From Alphaproteobacteria bacterium (GTDB taxonomy: Bacteria; Pseudomonadota; Alphaproteobacteria; Micavibrionales; UBA2020): 8,080 nt of DNA. The notes beneath the pieces were generated by a model. That model saw nothing but the letters and a program-made list of their open reading frames with translations, searched no databases and was not told the origin of the DNA. Positions 1-5,749 of this stretch are shown here, in pieces. How positions within the stretch are numbered: the first letter of the stretch is position 1; each line of letters begins with the position of its first letter. The position numbers and the translations under genes were made by a program. Where the stretch lies: the NCBI GenBank assembly GCA_018971405.1, contig JAGXAX010000060.1, positions 1 through 8,080 on the forward strand. Direction: 5' to 3'.

Positions 1-245
1 TTTTGAAGACCTTTCTCTTCGAATACGGCCTGCTCGGCGTCCTGACGGTCGTGATCGCAGGAGGCTTAGGCACGCTCTCGGCCTGGGCCTTGCAGATTTA
101 TGTCATGGATTTGCCGTGGAAATTCGAGCCGTCGGCGCTGTTCGGCGTCACTGTCCTGTGCCTGCTGATCACATTAATCGCAGGTTTTCTAGGCACTTGG
201 AGGGCTTTGCGGCAAAAACCCGCACCCTACCTCAGAAATCAGTGA
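1..245 (+). CDS. FtsX-like ABC transporter permease, C-terminal fragment (5' end outside window)
   Basis: This is the last ~80 residues of a membrane protein whose start lies upstream; the frame is open from the first base and stops with TGA at 243-245. Two hydrophobic segments are visible, around LLGVLTVVIAGGLGTLSAWA and LFGVTVLCLLITLIAGFLGT, separated by a short loop containing VMDLPWKFEPSA. The end, a GTWRALRQKPAPYLRNQ tail, is basic. This layout, with a DLPW loop, a final helix and then G-T-x-R-A-L-R-Q-x-P, is typical of the C-terminus of MacB/FtsX-superfamily permeases of the YbbP type. These work with an ATPase of the YbbA/LolD kind to move lipids, lipoproteins or other envelope molecules. 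The partner ATPase is not in view, so the substrate cannot be named. The TTG at position 3 is almost certainly an internal leucine codon, not a start. Confidence 0.75.
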   Translation, partial: LKTFLFEYGLLGVLTVVIAGGLGTLSAWALQIYVMDLPWKFEPSALFGVTVLCLLITLIAGFLGTWRALRQKPAPYLRNQ

Positions 246-270
246 AATTTCAGGGCAGGGGGCGTATAAT
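242..270 (+). promoter_or_regulatory. Sigma-70-type promoter for the Bax inhibitor-1 gene
   Basis: A perfect -10 hexamer TATAAT lies at 265-270. A 4/6 match to the -35 box (GTGAAA, 242-247) sits exactly 17 bases upstream and overlaps the stop codon of the preceding permease gene. Transcription would begin near 277, giving a leader of about 44 bases that contains the AAGGAG ribosome binding site at 308-313. The -35 match is modest; the call rests mainly on the perfect -10 box and the correct spacing. Confidence 0.55.
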
Positions 271-320
271 TATAAATGTAAGGGAATTCACCGACCTATC
301 TTCAAGAAAGGAGACATGCA

Positions 321-1040
321 ATGTCTTATGATCCGTATAACAACCCGTCCTCCCGCGTCGGCTATCAGGGCGCGGTCATCGACGCAGGACTGCAATCCTA
401 CATGCGCGGCGTCTATCACACGATGGGCATCGGCCTCGTGCTGACGGGGCTTTCGGCCTTCGCCGTCGCCAACATTCCGGCGCTGTTCCACCTGATTTTC
501 GGCACGCCGTTTGCCTATGTGGCGATGTTCGCGCCGCTTGCCTTCCTATGGTTCGGCTTCACGCCCGCGCGCATGGCGCGGATGCCGTCGCAGAAGCTGG
601 CGACGATGTTCTCGCTCTTTTCGGTGCTGATGGGGCTGTCGCTGGCCTCGATCTTCATCGTCTATTCCGGCGCGAGCATCGCCCGCGTGTTCTTCATCAC
701 CGCCGCGACCTTCGCCGCCACCAGCCTCTACGGCTACACGACGAAGCGCGACCTCGCGGGTGCGGGCTCGTTCCTCTTCATGGGACTGATCGGCATCGTG
801 ATCGCCTCCATCGTCAACGTCTTCATGCACTCCGCAATGGTGCAGTTTGTCGTGTCGATCCTCGGCGTGGTGATCTTCACCGGCTTGACCGCATGGGAGA
901 CGCAAAACCTGAAGGCCACCTACCGAGCGGGCGCGGACGAGGCGAACGCCAAGATGGCGCTGATCGGCGCGCTCAACCTCTATCTCAACTTCATCAACCT
1001 CTTCATGATTTTGCTGCAGTTCTCGGGCAACCGCAGGTGA
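321..1040 (+). CDS. Bax inhibitor-1/YccA (TMBIM) family membrane protein
   Basis: A 239-residue integral inner-membrane protein with seven hydrophobic segments (about 33-51, 64-82, 94-114, 120-138, 150-168, 174-192 and 212-234), the normal length and topology of the BI-1/TMBIM family. Family signatures include SLYGYTTKRDL (135-145), GLTAWETQNLK (188-198) and NLYLNFINLF (219-228). The start is fixed by AAGGAG at 308-313, 7 bases before the ATG. Bacterial members such as B. subtilis YetJ are pH-sensitive calcium leak channels; E. coli YccA interacts with the FtsH protease. The role here is not shown by context. Two positions look unusual. The Asp usual in the x-W-D-T-Q motif is Glu193, and the Asp of the common LYLDFINLF motif is Asn223. 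The gene has its own promoter and appears monocistronic, ended by the hairpin at 1085-1125. The family call is secure; the function is inferred. Confidence 0.93.
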   Translation: MSYDPYNNPSSRVGYQGAVIDAGLQSYMRGVYHTMGIGLVLTGLSAFAVANIPALFHLIFGTPFAYVAMFAPLAFLWFGFTPARMARMPSQKLATMFSLFSVLMGLSLASIFIVYSGASIARVFFITAATFAATSLYGYTTKRDLAGAGSFLFMGLIGIVIASIVNVFMHSAMVQFVVSILGVVIFTGLTAWETQNLKATYRAGADEANAKMALIGALNLYLNFINLFMILLQFSGNRR

Positions 1041-1084
1041 TCGCATACGTGAGCATGCGCTCATAAAATATTAATCCAAAAATT

Positions 1085-1125
1085 CTATGATGGTCTCATC
1101 GAAAGGTGAGGCCATCATGGTTTTT
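1085..1125 (+). terminator. GAAA-tetraloop hairpin plus T5; terminator of the BI-1 gene, overlapping the next gene's RBS and start
   Basis: Bases 1087-1100 pair with 1105-1118 to make a 14-bp stem (12 Watson-Crick pairs, two G-U) closed by a C-G pair around a GAAA loop at 1101-1104. Pairs 1086-1119 (U-G) and 1085-1120 (C-G) can extend it to 16. TTTTT follows directly at 1121-1125. An A5 run (1078-1082) before the stem makes it terminator-like on the other strand too, although with a few bases between. It lies 45 bases after the BI-1 stop codon, where a terminator is expected. The right arm also contains the AAGGTGAG ribosome binding site (1103-1110) and the first two bases of the ATG at 1117 of the downstream regulator. 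Confidence 0.7.
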
Positions 1126-2112
1126 GGCATGTTTTCTGACGGCGACATCATCGGAAAATCCCCCGCTCTGCAAGAGGTTCTCGCGGCGGCGGATAAAATG
1201 GCGACGAGCCATGCCCGCGTTCTGGTCACCGGCGAGACGGGAACGGGCAAGGAGCTTCTGGCGCGCCGGCTGCATGCGGGCAGTCCGCGCAAAAGCGGTC
1301 CTTTCATTGCGATCAACTGCGCCGCTCTGCCGGCGCCGCTGCTGGAATCGGAACTGTTCGGCCATGTGAAAGGCGCTTTTACGGCCGCGCACCGCACGCA
1401 CGAGGGGCTGATCGCGGCTGCGGCGGGCGGCACGCTGTTTCTGGACGAGATCGCCGACATGCCCGCGCCGCTGCAGGCGAAGCTGCTGCGCTTCATCGAA
1501 AACGGCACCTTCCGCAAGGTCGGCAGTACGGAGGAGGAACGGGCCGATGTCCGCGTAATCGCCGCGACGCACGGCGACCTCAAAAGCGCGGCGGCCGCCG
1601 GCGCGTTCCGCGTGGATTTGTACTACCGTCTCTCCGTCCTGACTCTGGAGATGCCGCCTTTGCGCGCGCGGAAAGAAGATATCCCGCAGTTGGCGGAACA
1701 TTTCCTGCGGCGTTATTCAGTGGCGGAAGGAAAGGATTTCGCGGAGATCGCGCCGGAGGCGGCAGCGCGGCTCTCCGCATATCCGTGGCCGGGCAACATC
1801 CGCGAGCTGCAGAACGCGCTCCACAAAATCGTCGTGCTGCATGCGGGCGTGACGCTGACGGCAGCGATGGCGGAAAGCGTTTTACCGCAGAATGCCCGCG
1901 TGGTCGGGGAAAATATCATCACGCTGGGCGCGGCGTCGGAGGCGAGCGTGCGCCCGCTCTGGCAGGTGCAGAAGGATGCGATCGAGACTGCCATCCGCCT
2001 CTGTGGCGGCAATATCCCGCGCGCGGCGGCGCTTTTGCGGGTCAGCCCTTCGACGCTCTACCGCCGCCGCGGAGTTGGAAGCACGGATAGTGAAGATATT
2101 TCAATATCTTAG
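1117..2112 (+). CDS. Sigma-54-interacting AAA+ transcriptional activator (PspF-like layout, no sensor domain)
   Basis: A 331-residue regulator composed of an AAA+ domain from about residue 10 and a C-terminal Fis-type helix-turn-helix (about 284-318, GGNIPRAAALLRVSPSTLYR). Visible motifs are Walker A GETGTGKE (39-46), the sigma-54 contact loop as GAFTAA (86-91), Walker B GGTLFLDE (104-111), VRVIAATH (145-152), the arginine-finger segment FRVDLYYRL (164-172) and YPWPGNIREL (222-231). It should couple ATP hydrolysis to open-complex formation by RNA polymerase with sigma-54. There is no receiver, GAF or PAS domain, so control must come from a partner protein, as in PspF, or from expression level. 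I chose ATG 1117 because AAGGTGAG lies 6 bases before it; an ATG at 1087 is in frame but has no ribosome binding site and lies in the hairpin. The GAFTGA consensus has Ala instead of Gly at its fifth position. The target genes are unknown. Confidence 0.9.
   Translation: MVFGMFSDGDIIGKSPALQEVLAAADKMATSHARVLVTGETGTGKELLARRLHAGSPRKSGPFIAINCAALPAPLLESELFGHVKGAFTAAHRTHEGLIAAAAGGTLFLDEIADMPAPLQAKLLRFIENGTFRKVGSTEEERADVRVIAATHGDLKSAAAAGAFRVDLYYRLSVLTLEMPPLRARKEDIPQLAEHFLRRYSVAEGKDFAEIAPEAAARLSAYPWPGNIRELQNALHKIVVLHAGVTLTAAMAESVLPQNARVVGENIITLGAASEASVRPLWQVQKDAIETAIRLCGGNIPRAAALLRVSPSTLYRRRGVGSTDSEDISIS
2093..2110. repeat. 18-bp palindrome over the 3' end of the activator gene
   Basis: AAGATATT (2093-2100) and AATATCTT (2103-2110) are perfect inverted copies separated by TC. 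The element covers the last codons and the first base of the TAG stop of the activator gene. No T-run follows, so it is not a standard terminator. It could be a protein-binding site or a 3' mRNA-stabilising hairpin. Its AT-rich composition raises the odds of coincidence. Confidence 0.5.
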
Positions 2113-2139
2113 AAAAATCGTGAAAGACAGGGAAAACCC

Positions 2140-2168
2140 TTGAAAGATCGGCGCATCCGGATTATGGT
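2140..2168 (+). promoter_or_regulatory. Promoter of the tRNA-Ala gene
   Basis: TTGAAA (2140-2145, 5/6 match to the -35 box) is followed after 17 bases by TATGGT (2163-2168, 4/6 match to the -10 box). The start would be near 2175, leaving a 5' leader of about 16 bases before the mature tRNA at 2191. Spacing and position fit an independent tRNA promoter. Confidence 0.55.
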
Positions 2169-2190
2169 CTACTCCTGTTTTTCAAGAAAC

Positions 2191-2266
2191 GGGCCTGTAG
2201 CTCAGCTGGGAGAGCGCCTGCATGGCATGCAGGAGGTCGTCGGTTCGATCCCGATCAGGTCCACCA
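2191..2266 (+). tRNA. tRNA-Ala, anticodon GGC
   Basis: All four arms fold. The acceptor stem is GGGCCTG (2191-2197) with CAGGTCC (2256-2262, one G-U pair). The D-arm is GCTC/GAGC (2200-2203, 2212-2215). The anticodon stem is CCTGC/GCAGG (2217-2221, 2229-2233) around the loop ATGGCAT, giving anticodon GGC at 2224-2226. The T-arm is GTCGG-TTCGATC-CCGAT (2239-2255). The discriminator is A2263 and CCA is encoded at 2264-2266. The anticodon reads GCC alanine codons, which are abundant in the GC-rich genes around it. The length is 76 nt. It has its own promoter upstream and a terminator 45 bases downstream. Confidence 0.97.
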
Positions 2267-2310
2267 TTAAGTCTTAAATACTTGACATTAAAGAGAAAAA
2301 TTTCATTTTT

Positions 2311-2334
2311 AGCCCGCTTTTAGCGGGCTTTTTT
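2311..2334 (+). terminator. Intrinsic terminator of the tRNA-Ala gene
   Basis: A perfect 8-bp stem AGCCCGCT (2311-2318) / AGCGGGCT (2322-2329) with a TTT loop is followed by TTTTT (2330-2334). This is a textbook Rho-independent terminator, 45 bases after the tRNA 3' end. Confidence 0.9.
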
Positions 2335-2348
2335 GATGTTCGAATTCA

Positions 2349-2423
2349 CGCCAAACCACAGAGGATCTTTCTTCGCTGCCGTAATGGGGGCTTTCTCTCT
2401 AAACGGCATTTTTTAGTTTGGCG
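2349..2423 (+). other. Nested inverted repeats with T6 run; second terminator or small structured RNA
   Basis: An outer perfect 8-bp inverted repeat, CGCCAAAC (2349-2356) and GTTTGGCG (2416-2423), encloses an inner hairpin. In the inner one TGCCGT (2377-2382) pairs with ACGGCA (2403-2408). GGGGG (2386-2390) can pair with CTCTC (2395-2399) using two G-U pairs around a CTTT loop, with a symmetric AAT/TAA internal loop between the two helices. TTTTTT (2409-2414) follows the inner hairpin, so that part reads as a + strand terminator-like element about 80 bases beyond the tRNA terminator. No open reading frame is supported in the gene-free stretch 2335-2519, and the meaning of the outer pairing is unknown. 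Confidence 0.35.
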
Positions 2424-2519
2424 CCTTTTCAAAGAGTTGAGGCTTTTGAACTAAAAACGCCTTGCGCGCTGATGGCCACGACTTCAGGATGAGCAATAGG
2501 TATTATGCGTCTTTGAGCG

Positions 2520-3500
2520 TTATTCGCGTCCTATTTTCTTCTGCAAGCTTGTTGCAAGGGCGTTTTCCAAGCGCTCTTCAAGTCTGTCAAACGATCCGCC
2601 CCAGCCCTGAGACATCCCGCCCTTGGCTTTATTGAAGGTCTCGCGCTCGATTGCGGAAGCTTCTCCGAATACTTCCCACGTGAGGGTTATCCGGGCTCTG
2701 TCAGGCCCCTCTTCAGTCAAGACAACCGTCGTTAACATTGTTTCCGGCCATGTGGGCGACATCGGGTGACGGACGATCTTTTCGTGTTCGTCACAAAAAG
2801 ATTGCGTATAAACAATCCGATTGGGCCTGGTTATTTCTTTGTAAACCGTCCTCCCGTGCATTTTCACGCCGCCAACACCAGTTATGCAGTAAAAGGTTCC
2901 GCCGCCCGTTCTGATATCGGTTCTTAAACTCTTCATTTCAGAACCAGCAGGTCCCATCCATTTAGCTAGCTGCTGCGGGTCTGTCCACATATCAAAGACC
3001 ATATCAACAGGGGCACCAAAACTGCGGTTCACTACAAATTTGTCTGTCGGGGACAGATATTCTGCGAGCCTGTCCCATGTAGAATTTCCGTCTGCTTTTT
3101 TGATGATTTTTCTGGTCTCCTCCAACGCTTCCAGCGTGGGAAGTGTCATGGTCATTTCCATTTTTGTTTTGCCCGCCGTTTCGGAAAAATTAACGGTTAC
3201 CCTGAAGAGCGGCGCCCTTTCATCGTCGCCCCCATGGTCGTAAACCATGCGGGAGTATTTCTCCACTTCCAGGTACCTTGTCTTGTTGGGGTAATCCACG
3301 CCGTCTGGACCATGCATGGTATAATCCCAGATGGCGCCCGCCTTGAGGTCGTCCTTCTTGTGCGTGGTAATCGTAAAGCCGCGCGGTCCCCACCATTTGG
3401 CCAGCTGCCCGGGGTTCGTCCAGGCCTCCCATACCATCTTTACGGGGGCGTCGTAGATACGGCTGATATGAATTTCATTCGGTTTATTTTTTGCGGCCAT
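2520..3500 (-). CDS. Tandem two-domain AHSA1/START-like (SRPBCC) protein
   Basis: A 326-residue soluble protein made of two copies of the AHSA1 (activator of Hsp90 ATPase homologue) fold. Copy 1 spans about residues 11-150 and opens with ISRIYDAPVKMVWEAWTNP, then LAKWWGP, ending with WDRLAEYL. Copy 2 spans about 154-318 and opens with VVNRSFGAPVDMVFDMWTDP, then LAKWMGP, ending with FDRLEERL. Single-domain members are usually 140-170 residues, so this is a fused duplication. These domains form a helix-grip pocket that binds hydrophobic ligands; the ligand here is unknown and a chaperone role should not be assumed. The start is supported by AAGGAG (complement of 3507-3512) 6 bases before the ATG. 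The first 17 bases overlap the end of the upstream ArsR gene, so the two are probably translationally linked. Base composition is visibly lower in GC than the flanking operons. I see no clear terminator after it. Confidence 0.9.
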   Translation of the reverse strand: MAAKNKPNEIHISRIYDAPVKMVWEAWTNPGQLAKWWGPRGFTITTHKKDDLKAGAIWDYTMHGPDGVDYPNKTRYLEVEKYSRMVYDHGGDDERAPLFRVTVNFSETAGKTKMEMTMTLPTLEALEETRKIIKKADGNSTWDRLAEYLSPTDKFVVNRSFGAPVDMVFDMWTDPQQLAKWMGPAGSEMKSLRTDIRTGGGTFYCITGVGGVKMHGRTVYKEITRPNRIVYTQSFCDEHEKIVRHPMSPTWPETMLTTVVLTEEGPDRARITLTWEVFGEASAIERETFNKAKGGMSQGWGGSFDRLEERLENALATSLQKKIGRE

Positions 3501-3834
3501 TTCTAGCTCCTTTTATTTTATGTGATTTCTTTACTTCTTCTTTCAGTAATGCATCCAGTGCATCAAAACGTTCGTTCCAGAAGCGGCGCATCTGCACAAT
3601 CCAGGCCTCCATATCATCGAAGGCGGCCGGATTAATGGAATATATGCGCTGCTGTGCATTCTTCTCCATCCGCACCAGCTTTGCCGCGCGCAGCACCTTG
3701 AGATGCTGCGAGATAGCGGGCGGGCTGCTGTCAAAGTGCCTGCAGATATCTCCGGCCGATAACTGGCCGCTGGCTGCGAGCATCTCGATAATGTTACGCC
3801 GGGTCGAATCGGCAAGTGCTGAAAATGCGTCCAT
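3484..3834 (-). CDS. ArsR/SmtB-family winged-helix repressor
   Basis: A 116-residue regulator. Its winged-helix core covers about residues 4-70, with DSTRRNIIEML at the start, the helix-turn-helix at SAGDICRHFDSSPPAISQHL (residues 26-45), LKVLRAAKLV after it, and a wing ending in QQRIYSINP. The C-terminal tail is long, charged and helical. The metal-site motif ELCVCDL of classical ArsR/SmtB sensors is absent; only one cysteine lies near that helix. It therefore belongs to the non-metal group often paired with AHSA1/SRPBCC genes, in which the repressor controls its own operon. The pairing here, with a 17-base overlap into the AHSA1 gene, fits. No in-frame ATG, GTG or TTG lies directly upstream of ATG 3834-3832, which has no convincing ribosome binding site. 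The inducer is unknown. Confidence 0.92.
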   Translation of the reverse strand: MDAFSALADSTRRNIIEMLAASGQLSAGDICRHFDSSPPAISQHLKVLRAAKLVRMEKNAQQRIYSINPAAFDDMEAWIVQMRRFWNERFDALDALLKEEVKKSHKIKGARNGRKK

Positions 3835-3840
3835 CTTTTT

Positions 3841-3869
3841 ATTGTTAATAATATACTTAATTAAGTCAA
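3841..3869 (-). promoter_or_regulatory. Promoter of the ArsR-AHSA1 operon, possibly leaderless
   Basis: Read on the - strand, TTGACT (3869-3864, 5/6 match) is followed after 17 bases by AACAAT (3846-3841, 4/6 match). Counting from this -10 box, the start point would fall on the A of the ArsR ATG at 3834. That agrees with the missing ribosome binding site. The -10 box is weak, so another start a few bases away is possible. Confidence 0.4.
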
Positions 3870-3883
3870 TACTTATTTATAAG
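3855..3883. promoter_or_regulatory. Two adjacent palindromes, candidate ArsR operator
   Basis: A perfect 12-bp palindrome ACTTAATTAAGT (3855-3866) overlaps the -35 box and spacer of the ArsR promoter. A second dyad CTTAT-TT-ATAAG (3872-3883) lies just upstream. The heptamer ATACTTA occurs at 3853-3859 and again at 3869-3875, 16 bases apart. AT-rich palindromes placed over the promoter are typical binding sites of ArsR-family dimers, so autorepression by the adjacent regulator is the likely function. The assignment is inferred from position and symmetry. Confidence 0.5.
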
Positions 3884-3941
3884 AGTCCCGCAAGGCCGTC
3901 ACCGCGGCGATCTATATCAGGCCCGGCACGCATTTTTAGCG

Positions 3942-4715
3942 CTAGTTCCTCAGCCTGTATCCTGTTTTGAAAATCCACGCCGTGACGCAAAGGCAGACGG
4001 CGAAGAAGGCGCCGATCACGCTTAAGCTCACGCCCACGGCGACGTCGGCGTGACCATAGAAGCTCCAGCGGAACCCGCTGATGAGATAAACCACGGGGTT
4101 GGCAAGCGACAGCTTCTGCCAGAAAGGAGGGAGCATTTTGATCGAATAAAAACTGCCGCCGAGGAACGACAGGGGCGTAATGACCAGCAGGGGGATGAGC
4201 TGCAGCTGTTCGAAGCCGTCCGCCCAGATGCCGATGATGAAGCCGAGCAGGCTGAAGGCCGCGCAGGTGAGGCCAAGAAAGCCGATCATGCAAAACGGGT
4301 GCAGGATGCGCAGCGGCACGAAGAAGAAGGAGATGAAGAGGATGATCAGCCCCGTGGCGGCGGATTTCAGCGCCGCCGCGCCGACGTAGCCGATGATGAC
4401 CTCGACGAAGGAGACCGGCGCGGAAAGGATCTCGTAGATCGTGCCGGTGAAGCGCGGGAAGTAGATCGCGAAGGCGGCGAAGGAGATGCTCTGCGCGAGA
4501 ACCGTCTGCATGATCAGCCCCGGCACGATGAAGGCGGCGTAGCTGACCGCGCCGACGGCGGGGATGCGCGACCCGATGGCCGCGCCGAAGACGACGAAGT
4601 ACAAAACGGTCGAAAGGACGGGCGAGAGGATGCTCTGCCCCAGCGTGCGCCGCGCGCGTGACATTTCGTATCTGAGGATGGCGCGGACGGCCTGTCCATT
4701 AAAAGGCGGCGTCAT
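3942..4715 (-). CDS. yadH: ABC-2 type transporter permease, YadH-like
   Basis: A 257-residue inner-membrane permease of the ABC-2 family, usual size, with about six hydrophobic segments (roughly 28-46, 56-80, 103-133, 139-163, 172-189 and 229-249). Recognisable stretches shared with E. coli YadH are FGAAIGSR (43-50), FIVPGLIM (62-69), [12 protein letters not shown] (180-191), LPPFWQ (195-200) and [11 protein letters not shown] (206-216). It pairs with the ATPase encoded immediately upstream, whose TGA stop overlaps this ATG in ATGA (4712-4715), so the two are translationally coupled. Together they should form an ATP-driven exporter. The substrate of the YadGH group is not established and could be a glycan, lipid or drug-like molecule. 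No clear terminator follows the stop at 3942. Confidence 0.9.
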   Translation of the reverse strand: MTPPFNGQAVRAILRYEMSRARRTLGQSILSPVLSTVLYFVVFGAAIGSRIPAVGAVSYAAFIVPGLIMQTVLAQSISFAAFAIYFPRFTGTIYEILSAPVSFVEVIIGYVGAAALKSAATGLIILFISFFFVPLRILHPFCMIGFLGLTCAAFSLLGFIIGIWADGFEQLQLIPLLVITPLSFLGGSFYSIKMLPPFWQKLSLANPVVYLISGFRWSFYGHADVAVGVSLSVIGAFFAVCLCVTAWIFKTGYRLRN

Positions 4716-5638
4716 GCGTCTTCCCCCACGAGGCGGATGAAGATTTCCTCAAGGCTGCTCTGGCGCGTGCTGATGTCGGCGTAGGCGATGCCTTCCGCCT
4801 TCAGTTTTTCGAGCAGGCCGGAGATGACGCTTTCGCCGCGCCCCGCTTCGTACGTCAGGATGAGGCGCAGGCCGTCGGGCGAGAGCGCGAGGTCGAAGTT
4901 CGCGAGCACGGGCGGAATCCCGGCGTGCGCGGCGGCGAGCTCGACCGCCAGTTCCTTTTTGCCGAGCTTTTTCATCAGCGTGTCCTTGTCCTCGGTGAGG
5001 ATGAGCCTGCCTTTGCGGATCACGCCGATGCGGTCGGCAATTTCCTCGGCCTCTTCGAGATAGTGGGTGGTGAGGATGATGGTCACGCCCGCCGCGCGCA
5101 ACAGCCGCACCTGCTCCCACATCGACTTGCGCAGCTCCACGTCGACGCCCGCGCTCGGCTCGTCGAGGAACAGCACCTGTGGTTCGTGCGCCAGCGCCTT
5201 GGCGATCATTACGCGGCGCTTCATGCCGCCCGAGAGGCGGCGGATCTGCGTGTCTTTTTTGTCCCACAGGGAGAGGCGCTTCAGAATGTCTTCGATGCGC
5301 GCGGGGTCGGGCGGCCTGCCGAACAGGCCGCGGCTGAAGGAAACCGTGTCCCACGGCGTCTCGAACGCCTCGATCGTGAGCTCCTGCGGCACGAGGCCGA
5401 CCGCCTTGCGCGCGGAGGCGGGATCGGCGGCGATATCGTGGCCGCAGACGCTCACGTGGCCGGCGGTGACCTTGACGGTGCCGCAGATGGCGCCGATCAG
5501 CGTCGTCTTGCCCGCGCCGTTCGGCCCGAGCAGGGCGAAAATCTCGCCGCGTTCTATCTCGAGGTCGATGTCTTTCAGCGCGGTGAAGCCGCCGGCATAG
5601 GTCTTGCCGAGGCCTTTGATGGAAATGGCGGGCGTCAT
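4712..5638 (-). CDS. yadG: ABC transporter ATP-binding protein, YadG-like
   Basis: A 308-residue cytoplasmic ATPase for the ABC-2 exporter with the downstream permease. Motifs are Walker A GPNGAGKT (38-45), Q-loop Gln85 in GLVPQE, signature LSGGM (135-139), Walker B VLFLDEP (155-161), D-loop SAGVD and the switch His192 in [12 protein letters not shown]-terminal extension of about 100 residues ends with [13 protein letters not shown], as usual for ABC-2 ATPases. Similarity to E. coli YadG is strong, for example [10 protein letters not shown]. The frame stays open to an ATG at 5728, but that start lies inside the terminator hairpin of the upstream gene. The ATG at 5638 begins the conserved domain ([14 protein letters not shown]) and is preferred; ATG 5656 is an alternative. 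No good ribosome binding site precedes 5638. TATACT on the - strand (5650-5645) is placed so that transcription would start at that ATG, though its -35 region is poor. Confidence 0.92.
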   Translation of the reverse strand: MTPAISIKGLGKTYAGGFTALKDIDLEIERGEIFALLGPNGAGKTTLIGAICGTVKVTAGHVSVCGHDIAADPASARKAVGLVPQELTIEAFETPWDTVSFSRGLFGRPPDPARIEDILKRLSLWDKKDTQIRRLSGGMKRRVMIAKALAHEPQVLFLDEPSAGVDVELRKSMWEQVRLLRAAGVTIILTTHYLEEAEEIADRIGVIRKGRLILTEDKDTLMKKLGKKELAVELAAAHAGIPPVLANFDLALSPDGLRLILTYEAGRGESVISGLLEKLKAEGIAYADISTRQSSLEEIFIRLVGEDA

Positions 5639-5686
5639 GGCGCAAGTATATGTCATCCTGCCGGAAAGTACAGGGCATAGCCGGAT

Positions 5687-5725
5687 AAAAAAACACGCGC
5701 CCTTCGAAAAGGAACGCGTGTTTTT
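5687..5725 (-). terminator. Bidirectional intrinsic terminator after the DUF1566-like gene
   Basis: An 11-bp stem is formed by AAAAACACGCG (5689-5699) and CGCGTGTTTTT (5715-5725). The loop contains a second small stem, CCTT (5701-5704) and AAGG (5709-5712), capped by CGAA. An A7 run (5687-5693) on the left gives a U-tract for - strand transcripts, and T5 (5721-5725) gives one for + strand transcripts. It lies 25 bases past the stop of the - strand gene at 5750-6427, which it should terminate, and it separates that gene from the YadGH operon. Confidence 0.85.
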
Positions 5726-5749
5726 CAAGTCAATGCGGCGAGGCGGACA

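Noticed and set aside
2239..2266. tRNA 3' end as attachment site of an integrated island
   Set aside because: No second copy of the tRNA 3' end and no integrase gene is visible in the window, so only the compositional shift hints at acquisition.
2282..2310. TTGACA at 2282-2287 as a promoter between the tRNA and its terminator
   Set aside because: No -10 hexamer lies at 16-18 bases, and any transcript would run straight into the terminator at 2311-2334.
4050..5680. Long + strand open frames opposite the ABC transporter genes
   Set aside because: They are antisense shadows caused by high GC; the - strand frames carry clear ABC ATPase and permease motifs.
5639..5728. Longer N-terminus for the YadG-like ATPase starting at 5728
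   Set aside because: The extra 30 codons run through the terminator hairpin at 5687-5725 and add residues before the normal start of the ATPase domain.
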